A DNA stretch of 64,000 nucleotides, taken from IMG/VR virus record IMGVR_UViG_3300000956_000011, positions 1 through 64,000 of that record; one strand, given 5' to 3'. The DNA comes from a virus. A model generated the notes under the pieces. It was not told the origin of the DNA. It ran no database searches and was given only the letters and a program-made list of their open reading frames with translations. Positions 34,486-42,699 of the stretch are shown here, in pieces. The number at the start of each line of letters is the position of its first letter. Positions within the stretch are counted from its first letter, which is position 1. The translations under genes and the position numbers were made by a program.

Positions 34486-35289
34486 CTACCTTCTCTTCGC
34501 CAGAGCTGGGAACCTCTTGCGCAGTTCGTCCTCGCTGATCTGGCCGCTGTTCTTCTTGGCTTTGCCGGTCTTGGTGCTCCCGACGCCGGAACCACTGGCA
34601 CCACGACGAACTGGGGGCTTTTCGTCTTCATCCCCATCGTCTTCTCCGGACCCCGAATTCACGAGGTACTTGTGTTTCTTGGCCAGTGCCTTCACGGCTT
34701 CGCGAATACCCTCGACGTTACCGTCGTCGTCGATTTCCAGATCGTCTAGATCAGCGGAGCGCTGGGCCACACTCGGGTCATGCCACGAAACCTTCTCCTG
34801 CGCGCTGGCAGTGAGAAAGGCGTTAACCAGAGCCAACTTCCTGAACTTGCCCTGAAGACTTTCGTGAGCCTTCGTGAGCTCGCCGTGGTCCTTCTGCAGG
34901 TTCTGAATTTCGGTGTTGCCCTTGCGTTCCTGCTCGTCCTTGAACTTCTGAAGATCCGCCGCTTTCTTCTCCGCCTCTGCACGACGCCGATCGGCCGCCG
35001 CGAGACGCTTTGTTTGGGCGTCGAAATCCTCCCTGGAAACCGGACCGGACTTCTTCTTGGTTTTGCTGGTGTCGACGTCGCCCTCGCCAGCGTCGTCCTC
35101 CTCAGCGTCACCATCTTCCTCGTCCGAATCTCCGTCGTCTTCGCTGCCGTCTTCTTCGCCGTCTGCGCCAAGGAGCGGCCACACCAAACTTCCATCCGCG
35201 CGCACGGCAACGGCTCGGAGCGGCTGACTGGTCCCGGGGTAACAGAGAAGCGGGTGCAGCGGCATCGGGTCGACGAGATTCACCTTCAC
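34486..35289 (-). CDS. Scaffolding protein
   Basis: The protein has 267 residues from a GTG at 35289 (AGGAGG upstream). An acidic low-complexity segment (about 45-75) is followed by a long Lys/Glu/Ala coiled coil at 85-165 and a basic C-terminus. It lies upstream of the decoration and capsid genes, as scaffolds do. No separate serine-type prohead protease was found near it. Confidence 0.85.
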   Translation of the reverse strand: MKVNLVDPMPLHPLLCYPGTSQPLRAVAVRADGSLVWPLLGADGEEDGSEDDGDSDEEDGDAEEDDAGEGDVDTSKTKKKSGPVSREDFDAQTKRLAAADRRRAEAEKKAADLQKFKDEQERKGNTEIQNLQKDHGELTKAHESLQGKFRKLALVNAFLTASAQEKVSWHDPSVAQRSADLDDLEIDDDGNVEGIREAVKALAKKHKYLVNSGSGEDDGDEDEKPPVRRGASGSGVGSTKTGKAKKNSGQISEDELRKRFPALAKRR

Positions 35290-35390
35290 AATTCCTCCTG
35301 GTTTTCGGTGTGCACTGTCACCGTGGACACGTGCGCGCAGGCACGTGGGGCTCACTGTAGCTGGCGAACCACACCAGGGGAAAGAAGGCG

Positions 35391-36302
35391 CTAGGCAGTA
35401 CGTCTGGCCTGCCCGTACTCGTCAATCAATCCGTCAAGATAGTCTGGATTCGAAACCACATCCAAGAAATCGTCTTCGCTCATCATTTCGTTCGTAGTGA
35501 AGCAAAGACATTGCGGATGAGGCTTACTAGGAAGATCACCAGGTAGGTACAGTCCAGAGGTCTTTCCACGACTGTGTCCGCGCGCCAGCTCGTCGCAGCG
35601 GTCCGGCTTGGTGTGGCTGCGGGAGAGGTTCCAGCGGAGGGAAACAACGAACGGATTGATCTCAGCGCTGGCCTTCTGCGTGGTGTGGAACGCGTTGTTG
35701 AGCTCGGTACGGGCAAGCCGCTTGGCCGCATAACTGACCCCGCCTTTTGTGGAGGGATCAATCATGGGCTTCACTTCCTTGGCAATGTCCTGCCAACTAC
35801 CACCCTGGAGAATGACACGGTTAACGGCTCTGTCGACGTATCCATCCGCGAGCTGGCGAGTTCGGTACACCCGTTGCGAAAGTCCGATGCCATTCTGGCC
35901 TCGGGCGAGGTATGTGGCAACAGTTCGTCGAGCGTAGGCTCGTTGGGCTGCGACCAGATCTGCGCTTTCGCTTGTTCCAGTTGCCCGAAATAGGATGCGC
36001 TGAAGAACGGCTTCAGCTTCGGCCGCTGCGTCAGCAACGGCATTTCCAGCTGAACGAATGCGCTTCCCGATATTGCGCCATAGCTCATTGGAGACACCGC
36101 GCAATTCCTTTCGGATAATGGCCAGTTGAGCCCGGCGCACTACCGCTCCGATGCCGTGTTTGGACTCCAGCCTGTTGATGCGCCGTTGGGCGTCCGCCAT
36201 GGCATCGCGCAAGTCGTCAACAATACCCACTTCTGCAATACGCTCGCCGCGAAGGTACAGCGTGAGTGGGTTGGCTCCCGGACCCGTGAATGGCCTAGTC
36301 AT
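35391..36302 (-). CDS. MuF-like minor head protein
   Basis: The protein has 303 residues. The C-terminal region has the MuF hallmarks: RTELNNAFHTTQ, CDELARGHSRGK, and PHPQCLC before an acidic end. The N-terminal two-thirds is helical. MuF proteins bind the portal and can be ejected with DNA. The start overlaps the preceding stop (TGATG). Confidence 0.9.
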   Translation of the reverse strand: MTRPFTGPGANPLTLYLRGERIAEVGIVDDLRDAMADAQRRINRLESKHGIGAVVRRAQLAIIRKELRGVSNELWRNIGKRIRSAGNAVADAAAEAEAVLQRILFRATGTSESADLVAAQRAYARRTVATYLARGQNGIGLSQRVYRTRQLADGYVDRAVNRVILQGGSWQDIAKEVKPMIDPSTKGGVSYAAKRLARTELNNAFHTTQKASAEINPFVVSLRWNLSRSHTKPDRCDELARGHSRGKTSGLYLPGDLPSKPHPQCLCFTTNEMMSEDDFLDVVSNPDYLDGLIDEYGQARRTA

Positions 36303-36541
36303 CAGTCGATGTTCTTTCGCATGGACCTAATGCTGTTCTGGTACTCGTCGACCATGTCGTGAGCCATGCCCAGCATTTCCATATCTCCCAGACCGTTGTC
36401 TCGCGTCGCCCAGTACTCCTCTCCATCTTTGTCCAGCAACTTCAGGTGAGCGACGTAGCCAACGACGACATGCCCCGGAGGAATGTGATGAACCTCGATG
36501 TTTATCGAGTTGCATTCCCTCATTTCGTCTGGGTCAATCAT
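36302..36541 (-). CDS. Small hypothetical protein between portal and MuF
   Basis: The protein has 79 residues with a beta-rich core (VVVGYVAHLKLLDKDGEEYWAT) and a helical end. It overlaps the portal stop by four bases and the MuF start by one base. No family was recognised; a minor head role is possible. Confidence 0.72.
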   Translation of the reverse strand: MIDPDEMRECNSINIEVHHIPPGHVVVGYVAHLKLLDKDGEEYWATRDNGLGDMEMLGMAHDMVDEYQNSIRSMRKNID

Positions 36542-38097
36542 GCCGTCACCTCTTCGTCTTCATTCTCCGCATCACGCCGAGCCTGCTCGCCCTCGTCGTC
36601 TTGCTCATTGTTTAGGTTACCCATGAACTGCTCGTTTTCCGCGAGCACCAACTCCAGCTCATTTTCCTCAAGGGGGAATCCAGCGTCGCGCAGAACCTTA
36701 ATGGAAGTCTGCATGCTGATGAGCGCAGGTGTCGCCATTCTCATGGTGATCACCTCGTCGAGAATCTGCTTGCGATTGATCGGTATCTTGTTCCCGATGG
36801 TGGGCTGCACAGTGACGGCGGGGGTGAGGGTACCTTCTTCTCCGCTCATCAACAAAGGCAGCTCTTCGTACACCGTCAACCAGAAGCACAGATCATGGAA
36901 CATCTGCGCATGCACGTCAACGATGTGCTGGTCCTTGGATTTGGTGTGCGCGATCATCGGGGCGAGCTGCAAGGCCAGCGCGATACCAGACTCCGCTGTC
37001 GCACTATCAACCTTGCCCACAGCGGCATCGCTGGCCCCCAGGGCTGCCCGTACCGAGTCAACAAGGCGCGTGTAGTGCTCTCCGTAGGCCGTCAGGTTCG
37101 TAGCGCCTGTGACGCGCCTGAGGTTTCCTGCCTGAATGAGAACACGTCCAGGCCCCATGATCCAGTCAACAGCGTTACCCTGCTCATCGCGCGGTGCGCC
37201 GCCATCCGTGGCGTAGACGCCAATGCCCTCGAGAGCCAGAGTAAGGTCCTCGTCGCTGATGGTCTGGTTGACGCCCAGCAACACCGACTCCAGCCCGCGC
37301 AGTTCACTTGAGCCGAAAGGCGCGGTCGGATCAATGTTCTTCAGGTGATACACCGGAATGGCGGGGATCTCCGGCGGCAATGGCTCCGGAGCGAGAACGG
37401 TGGCGTACGGTCCCGCTGCGGTACCTGACCACTCGTCCGGCTTGTAAATGGCGTGGCTACGAATGATCTCCGTCTGGTTACCGGCATCGTCGAAAATGCG
37501 CTCGTACGTCATGCGACTGACGTACTCCTGTTTGTTCATTGTGATGGGTTCGGCCAGGTGCACCTTGACGATCTTCTCGTCATCACCACCCTCGACCAGC
37601 ATCGCTTCTGTGACGGGAAAGTACGCGCTGGGGTCCACTGCCATGATCTTGATTCGTCGACCAAGAGGCTTCGCGTCGTTGGCGATGATGTGCCACAACC
37701 AGTCACCCCGGTAAAGCCCCTTCAGTTTGTTGCTGGCGAACTTGCTGAGGAACTGCTCCCGCGTAAACAGGGTATCGAAGGCCAGTTGAGCGATCTGCAC
37801 GGGACCACTGGCAGCCGTATCCGTAGCCTCCGCACCAGGCGCGGTAATGGTCCAACCGAAGTCCGGTGCGGTGTAGCGATCCACAGTGTTGATGAGCGTC
37901 CGCGCAGTCGGCATGAAGATGGGGTTGTCGTTATCACCCCGCATGACCTCCAGATAGCCCTCTTCGGACGACCAGTAAATCTCCTCGTATTTGCCGTACG
38001 CGCCAATACGAAGCTTGTCCGCCTCTGGCACCCATCCCGGTGCCTGACCGAGCCACGGTTCAATGGTGGACCACTGGGTGAAAATGCTCGCGGTCAT
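36538..38097 (-). CDS. Portal protein
   Basis: The protein has 519 residues, in range for siphovirus portals. It has a Trp-rich start (WSTIEPWLGQAPGWVPEAD), a clip and stem region, and an acidic helical end (EEVTA). The order terminase, JAMM, portal, MuF, scaffold supports the call. GAGGAG precedes the ATG. Confidence 0.92.
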   Translation of the reverse strand: MTASIFTQWSTIEPWLGQAPGWVPEADKLRIGAYGKYEEIYWSSEEGYLEVMRGDNDNPIFMPTARTLINTVDRYTAPDFGWTITAPGAEATDTAASGPVQIAQLAFDTLFTREQFLSKFASNKLKGLYRGDWLWHIIANDAKPLGRRIKIMAVDPSAYFPVTEAMLVEGGDDEKIVKVHLAEPITMNKQEYVSRMTYERIFDDAGNQTEIIRSHAIYKPDEWSGTAAGPYATVLAPEPLPPEIPAIPVYHLKNIDPTAPFGSSELRGLESVLLGVNQTISDEDLTLALEGIGVYATDGGAPRDEQGNAVDWIMGPGRVLIQAGNLRRVTGATNLTAYGEHYTRLVDSVRAALGASDAAVGKVDSATAESGIALALQLAPMIAHTKSKDQHIVDVHAQMFHDLCFWLTVYEELPLLMSGEEGTLTPAVTVQPTIGNKIPINRKQILDEVITMRMATPALISMQTSIKVLRDAGFPLEENELELVLAENEQFMGNLNNEQDDEGEQARRDAENEDEEVTA

Positions 38098-38453
38098 GAA
38101 CTCCTCATTTCATATTCGAAAACACCATTGATGGTGACCACGAAGAACCGTTGCCCCGGGATCATGTACTTGAAATCAGTTTCGGATGGTCCGTCCGGGC
38201 CGCTGGGATGGCTGTGCCAAATCCCGAAGATGTTTTCCTCATCCCGAAAGGCCATGGCCTGGTAATCCGGGTCCATTTGCCAGCTGTGCCTTCTGTTCTT
38301 GGCCACATTAGGAACAGCGAACACGAACTGCTCAGAATCCGGGTCCGCACTGTTCATAATGAATCCACATGCCTCGAACGGGAAGGCATATCTGGCTCGT
38401 TTCACCAATGCGTGCTTAACGCATTCCGCAAGAGGAGCTCGGGTGGTGGTCAT
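38094..38453 (-). CDS. JAMM/MPN metalloprotease, candidate prohead protease
   Basis: The protein has 119 residues. It matches the JAMM signature: Glu 27 (FEACGF), then H80-S-H82-P, six residues, Ser 90 and Asp 93 (HSHPSGPDGPSETD). JAB/MPN enzymes are zinc proteases that cut isopeptide or peptide bonds. In lambda-like phages the domain is usually fused to a tail protein. Here it stands alone between the terminase and portal, overlapping both by four bases. A role in head maturation is inferred from position and from the lack of another protease. Confidence 0.88.
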   Translation of the reverse strand: MTTTRAPLAECVKHALVKRARYAFPFEACGFIMNSADPDSEQFVFAVPNVAKNRRHSWQMDPDYQAMAFRDEENIFGIWHSHPSGPDGPSETDFKYMIPGQRFFVVTINGVFEYEMRSS

Positions 38454-39886
38454 CGCTTGTCCCTTCGCCTACGCGACACCGCACGTGGCCCCCGAGTGGA
38501 CCGTACTCGCCGAACAACCGGAGGAGCGTTTACTGCCTCGTCTCCGAAATGTCCTTTGAAGAAACGACCCAACGCTTCCGGTGCGTGATCGTCCTTCTTG
38601 AGTGGTTTCTCTGCCTCGTTGATTGCTTCGTCTTTTGTTTGCGGGTATCGATACGCATCCATCTCATGGATGAGCATCTTGCATCGCGGATTCACCAGTA
38701 GTCGCGGGCGGCGGTCCGGATGATTGTAATCTAGATGTTCGTTCTCGTCCTTGAGCCATTTACGAATAAGCTCGAGGCGCGTCTTGATTTCCCCGCCCGT
38801 GCTACCACGCACCTGCACCCGCAGGCGCTCGCTGAGTGTGTGGCTGGCTGCGGGATCCTCCGGGTCGGGGAACAACTGTGTGGCCACCCGTACGAGCCCC
38901 GGATGTGCCGCGCTCTGCGTGCCTTGCTGCAGGTCGTCAGCTACTTCCTCGGGACTGCGGTGCGACTGGTAATACTCGTCAATCACATGCACGTGGTCCC
39001 AGGGATCCACCTGAATGAATAGAACCACGTTCGGATTGGTCCAGCCGTAGTCCGTAGCGAGGAATACCGGCCATGCGGGATTGTATTCAGCGACCCTGGG
39101 ATTGACGTGCCACTCTTCGTCCCAGTCCTTGAACACCTGGCCGACATAGTTCGTGAACTGCGCTAGGACTTCCTGCTTGCCCATCTCTTCGGACATGCCC
39201 TTGAGCATAGACAAGATCTCAGGGTCATCAGCGCCCAGTGGGAATAGTCTCTCATTAGCGTAAGACGGAAAGCGAAAGCTTTCCCATTCCGGGTCAGTGC
39301 CGTGTAGGCCCAGTTGAAAGAACTCATAAAACCAATTCTTCCCCTCTGGAGTGGAATTGAACTTCCCCCAGCCCCGGTAGTCCGCCAATGTCGGGCGGAT
39401 GTACTGATCCCAAATCCTCTTCTTCATCTTGGCAGCTTCCGCCATGATCACACCAGAGAGACCCTCACCAACCAGGTTCTCTGGATACTTGGCAGACTGC
39501 GCCTTCAGTAGAAAGCGGCCACCCCATAGGGAAACCTGCATATCGCCGCCACGCGCGTCGTAATACGTGCCAGGCTTGTCGAAAGGCATCTTGAGGGCTT
39601 TGGCCTTGTTGTAGAAGGCACGGAACTCTTTCTCCGAGTCAGTGTACTGCGGTCCGGTAATCCAGTACTCGTGACGGATTCCCATCTCCGTCAGCATGTC
39701 CTTCGCCATGTAGGCGCGGTATGCCTCGGGTAGGAGTTCCATGCCTCCTGCGGTGGACTTGCCCGTACGACGACCAGCGGCGACTACTTGGAACCGTGCT
39801 GCAGACGCGTGAATACGACGCTGCGCCTTGTTCGGCACATAGCCGACCTTCGCAAACAGCTTGTTCTTCGCAATCACCAAGGCCAC
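38450..39886 (-). CDS. Terminase large subunit
   Basis: The protein has 478 residues from a GTG at 39886 (GGAAGG upstream). Walker A is AAGRRTGKST at 36-45. The Walker B position reads GVIMAEAA, with Ala 149 before Glu 150 instead of the usual Asp-Glu. The nuclease domain begins around FLATDYGWTNPN, with the first metal-binding Asp. It would pump DNA into the head and cut the concatemer. Confidence 0.95.
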   Translation of the reverse strand: MALVIAKNKLFAKVGYVPNKAQRRIHASAARFQVVAAGRRTGKSTAGGMELLPEAYRAYMAKDMLTEMGIRHEYWITGPQYTDSEKEFRAFYNKAKALKMPFDKPGTYYDARGGDMQVSLWGGRFLLKAQSAKYPENLVGEGLSGVIMAEAAKMKKRIWDQYIRPTLADYRGWGKFNSTPEGKNWFYEFFQLGLHGTDPEWESFRFPSYANERLFPLGADDPEILSMLKGMSEEMGKQEVLAQFTNYVGQVFKDWDEEWHVNPRVAEYNPAWPVFLATDYGWTNPNVVLFIQVDPWDHVHVIDEYYQSHRSPEEVADDLQQGTQSAAHPGLVRVATQLFPDPEDPAASHTLSERLRVQVRGSTGGEIKTRLELIRKWLKDENEHLDYNHPDRRPRLLVNPRCKMLIHEMDAYRYPQTKDEAINEAEKPLKKDDHAPEALGRFFKGHFGDEAVNAPPVVRRVRSTRGPRAVSRRRRDKR

Positions 39887-39898
39887 GGAATTACCTTC

Positions 39899-40069
39899 CT
39901 ACGGAAGCTCGTCCCACACATCCGTCGGGACGTAGTCGCGGTCCCCGCGCTTGCGTGCGGCTGCCTTGAACCACGGGAGCTTCTGGCCCCGCGCGGGGTT
40001 CCTGGTCTGCGTGCCCTTGGTACTGGGCACCAAGTTCACCTTCACGGCGACCTCGGGGCTGATGGGCAT
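39899..40069 (-). CDS. 56-residue basic protein
   Basis: An ATG at 40069 with a perfect AAAGGAGG seven bases upstream opens 56 codons ending in TAG at 39899, 12 bases before the terminase start. The product is rich in Lys, Arg and Pro with an aromatic end (DYVPTDVWDELP). A packaging accessory protein is possible. Confidence 0.75.
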   Translation of the reverse strand: MPISPEVAVKVNLVPSTKGTQTRNPARGQKLPWFKAAARKRGDRDYVPTDVWDELP

Positions 40070-40150
40070 TGCTACCTCCTTTGCTTGCCTGAATTGGCTA
40101 GTACCGGGCAGGATACCCGCGTACGCGCGAGCGGGGCTACCTGCGCTCGG

Positions 40151-40339
40151 TCAGTCGGTGATCGGCTCCCAATACCTGATGTTGGCCATCACGAAGGTCC
40201 GAAGGATTCCCTTGCCATGTTGGCTCGGGTCTTTCTCGAATACATAATTGTTGTCGATTGATGTCTGTAGATGGCACCAACTAGTTTCCACCTCAGTGCC
40301 GTCGACGAAGTGAATGAGGTACTTGCGCGGAAGTGGCAT
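40151..40339 (-). CDS. Small hypothetical protein
   Basis: The protein has 62 residues from the ATG at 40339, which shares a base with the preceding stop (TGATG). It is strand-rich with Trp and Tyr (YLIHFVDGTEVETSW). A GTG one codon upstream is the alternative. Function unknown. Confidence 0.68.
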   Translation of the reverse strand: MPLPRKYLIHFVDGTEVETSWCHLQTSIDNNYVFEKDPSQHGKGILRTFVMANIRYWEPITD

Positions 40340-40419
40340 CACCGATCACCGAACACAAAAAGTAGGAACACAGCGACAGCTACGATCACCCATATCAGAC
40401 TCCTCCTAAGGAAGTTCAT
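40339..40419 (-). CDS. 26-residue single-span membrane peptide
   Basis: The ATG overlaps the terminase small-subunit stop (TAATG), and its TGA overlaps the next ATG (TGATG). The product is a basic head and one hydrophobic helix (LIWVIVAVAVFLLFVF). Double stop-start coupling is the main evidence that it is translated. Function unknown. Confidence 0.55.
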   Translation of the reverse strand: MNFLRRSLIWVIVAVAVFLLFVFGDR

Positions 40420-41213
40420 TACGACCGCCTCCGGCGTCGGCTGCGGACAGGCTGAGGTTCGGGCTCTTCGTCCTCGAATTCAACGTCCAGCACTTCGCCC
40501 TCTACCGCGCCTGCCTGCGCTGCGGCGAGCGCGGTACGACCCTTGACAATGGCCTCGTCGTTCACGTCGGCCACGATGCCGTCTAGCGCCACCTGCCAGG
40601 GTTGTTCCTGGGTCACCACAAGCCGCTCAGGCACCTTGCCCTCAATACGTTCTACGACGAACTGGGCCGCTTTGATGCGCTCTCCTGGCGTGGCCACACT
40701 GCCTACCGGACCGCGCCCTGCCGCGATGTCTGTCATGGCCTGAATGGCTTCGGTGTAGTTGCCGAGCCACAACTCTTGACCGCGTGTCATCAGTTCCCGG
40801 AGGCACGCCTGCTGGAACTCACGGGGTACCCACTTCGGTGGACGACCTCTGAATCCACCAGCCGAGTCCCGGAGCCGCCCGCGCACCAATTCTTCAACGC
40901 TCAGTCCGGCCACGAACTCTTGAATCGTCATTCCCGTGTCTTTCATAATGCGCTCCATTCGCACCCACGCGCGGCTCATGCGCACCTTGCCCTTGAGGAC
41001 CGTGCGTTGCCTTTCCGTGAGCAAGTGGTGGGTCTGGGTAGGTACGCGAAAGCGCTGACGCAGCACGCCAGCGCGATCAACCGTCATTCCGCCTTCGTCG
41101 TTAGTCCCCCGGAAGTGATCTGCCATTTCCTGGGATCGCCTCTTGTTCCTGCGATACCGTTGCGTTGGGCCGATCTCCGAGTCCGGTTTCGGAACCGTGT
41201 ACTGATTGGCCAT
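40419..41213 (-). CDS. Terminase small subunit
   Basis: The protein has 264 residues. It has a basic start, then a helical DNA-binding region (TERQRTVLKGKVRMSRAWVR), a central oligomerisation part and a C-terminal acidic-then-basic tail. The position upstream of the large subunit supports the call. AAGGAGG precedes the ATG. The first 113 bases lie within the preceding gene. Confidence 0.72.
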   Translation of the reverse strand: MANQYTVPKPDSEIGPTQRYRRNKRRSQEMADHFRGTNDEGGMTVDRAGVLRQRFRVPTQTHHLLTERQRTVLKGKVRMSRAWVRMERIMKDTGMTIQEFVAGLSVEELVRGRLRDSAGGFRGRPPKWVPREFQQACLRELMTRGQELWLGNYTEAIQAMTDIAAGRGPVGSVATPGERIKAAQFVVERIEGKVPERLVVTQEQPWQVALDGIVADVNDEAIVKGRTALAAAQAGAVEGEVLDVEFEDEEPEPQPVRSRRRRRS

Positions 41214-41472
41214 CGTTCACCTCCTTCTTGATCTCGTTCAGGCGGTTGCGATACCACGTCACATCGGAATCCGGAGTGATGTCCCGCTCCAGCAGTTCCT
41301 CGAGAAGGCGAATGAGCCTGCCGATGATTGACGGGTCATTGTCATGAAAGGAAGGCATGCCGCGCTTTCGGTCGTCGGTGATCCCGCATTCCTCACCAAT
41401 GGTCCTCATTGGCCGTACTACCGCGCCCACGCCCAAGGGTTCCTCGGGCCATTGGTACCCGTTGATGTTCAT
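41101..41472 (-). CDS. Hypothetical protein overlapping the small terminase gene
   Basis: The protein has 123 residues from the ATG at 41472 (AAGGG upstream). The first 90 residues look folded (GEECGITDDRKRG, then IIGRLIRLLEELLERD). The last 37 overlap the terminase small-subunit gene in another frame and are low complexity. Function unknown. Confidence 0.7.
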   Translation of the reverse strand: MNINGYQWPEEPLGVGAVVRPMRTIGEECGITDDRKRGMPSFHDNDPSIIGRLIRLLEELLERDITPDSDVTWYRNRLNEIKKEVNDGQSVHGSETGLGDRPNATVSQEQEAIPGNGRSLPGD

Positions 41473-41534
41473 TAGCCCTTCACTGACCCTTCTGAACAGT
41501 TCACTGTGGTCTGCGCCCCCTCCGACCCCGCGCG

Positions 41535-41939
41535 CTATAGCAAGCCCCGGTGTCTGTCGCACCGCGCAATACCTACGCGTGCGCCCGTCACGTCCAGCGT
41601 CTTCGTTTCGGTGTGCTGCGCCTGCCCGTTGCACACGACGATCAGGGGCGTCTTGCCCATGCGCGGTTGTTTCATGCGGTAGGTGCACTTCGGCCACGTG
41701 AGGCTAAGTGCGTGCGTGGGGAAAAGAGCATTCAATAGCTCCAACGACTTCTGCGCGTCATACGTGAGCCTTTCGGAATCCCAGCATTCTTGAGCTCGCG
41801 CCCCGTATTTCTCCCACTGCGTTTCCGTCAAGCGTGGGGTGATGCGAATTGACCAGCCAACGTCCTGCCAGCGCCCCAGCCAGGAATGCATCAGCTCGCC
41901 CTTGTCCTGTGCGGGAACGGCTTCGCCCTTGCGGTACAT
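41535..41939 (-). CDS. Hypothetical protein
   Basis: The protein has 134 residues. Its ATG shares a base with the preceding stop (TGATG). It has a Trp-rich N-terminal half, then a Lys/Met-rich strand region with a few Cys. Its place before the terminase genes suggests a DNA-binding or packaging role, but nothing is diagnostic. Confidence 0.7.
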   Translation of the reverse strand: MYRKGEAVPAQDKGELMHSWLGRWQDVGWSIRITPRLTETQWEKYGARAQECWDSERLTYDAQKSLELLNALFPTHALSLTWPKCTYRMKQPRMGKTPLIVVCNGQAQHTETKTLDVTGARVGIARCDRHRGLL

Positions 41940-42322
41940 CAGAACAACCAATCATTGTCGTAGGAACGCGGACGACGCGCCTTACGCGGATTCAGTTTCG
42001 TTTCGTTCTCGAATGTCCGGTCACCCACCGAGACAGGTTCCTCTATTCGATACCTTTTGCCGAAGTTCGGAAATGGCTTGTCCATCTGAGTGACTGCCTG
42101 TCCGTCTCCGAAGTACTGAAAGAACTTGCAGTGCGCCCAGTGCTTATACCCGACCAGTGATTCGCAACACCATCGATAAGGCGTCAATCTCATGTTTATA
42201 GCCGAAACGATGCCCGTCGGTCCGTTCACTGCACACGGACGAGCGTGCCAGCAATTGAACTGCGAATTACAGCACGGCCGGTCTTCTTCCCACGCATGGA
42301 CGACCTCGTCGTTGTCACCCAT
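41939..42322 (-). CDS. Cys/His-rich hypothetical protein
   Basis: The protein has 127 residues. Clusters CCNSQFNCWHARPC and CCESLVGYKHWAHC could bind two zinc ions. A basic end follows (NPRKARRPRS). It overlaps the preceding gene by eight bases. A nucleic-acid-binding zinc protein is likely; target unknown. Confidence 0.72.
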   Translation of the reverse strand: MGDNDEVVHAWEEDRPCCNSQFNCWHARPCAVNGPTGIVSAINMRLTPYRWCCESLVGYKHWAHCKFFQYFGDGQAVTQMDKPFPNFGKRYRIEEPVSVGDRTFENETKLNPRKARRPRSYDNDWLF

Positions 42323-42518
42323 TCTGCTTCGGCCTATCCACTCGTGCCTGACGACGAATACGGTCAGCTGCCTGCTCGATGCCATCCGACGGGTCAGCTG
42401 ATTCCGTCAACTGCGCGAGCATCAACTGCTCCTTCGCCGACGTCCGCACATCATGAGGCTCCGGTTGCACGAGACCCGGATAACCACCGTATTCGCTACC
42501 ACCTCGAGGATATGTCAT
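42315..42518 (-). CDS. Small hypothetical protein
   Basis: The protein has 67 residues from the ATG at 42518 (AGGTGG upstream). It has a Gly/Tyr-rich start and a helical end (EQLMLAQLTESADPSDGIEQ). It is the first gene after the AT-rich gap, so it may head the late operon. Confidence 0.68.
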   Translation of the reverse strand: MTYPRGGSEYGGYPGLVQPEPHDVRTSAKEQLMLAQLTESADPSDGIEQAADRIRRQARVDRPKQNG

Positions 42519-42699
42519 GCTAACCACCTAACCCGTTTTGAAGGTTTTCGAGGGCATTCGGTTCTGACGATTGAATCCTACCAGAGAGAAGCCTCCGTCT
42601 TATTCGACGAACATTCAAACATTTGAACTAGGGGTCCCCTTAAGTAAGAACTATTGAGATGAGATGAGATGAGATGAATAGATACTTATGACCTAGTAA
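42519..42699 (-). other. AT-rich gap upstream of the late genes
   Basis: No gene is seen. It contains four tandem GAGAT units (42656-42677), a TTCAAA-CA-TTTGAA palindrome (42614-42627), AGGGG-T-CCCCT (42630-42640) and a TTAATTA run. A late promoter or operator is plausible here because the late genes start immediately to the left. Confidence 0.5.
42656..42677. repeat. (GAGAT)4 tandem repeat
   Basis: Four tandem copies of GAGAT. A related period-six repeat (GAGAGT)3 lies at 61450-61467, in the other gene-free region. Confidence 0.6.

Noticed and set aside
42656-42677. CRISPR-like or satellite repeat
   Set aside because: A five-base tandem repeat without spacers is not a CRISPR array.
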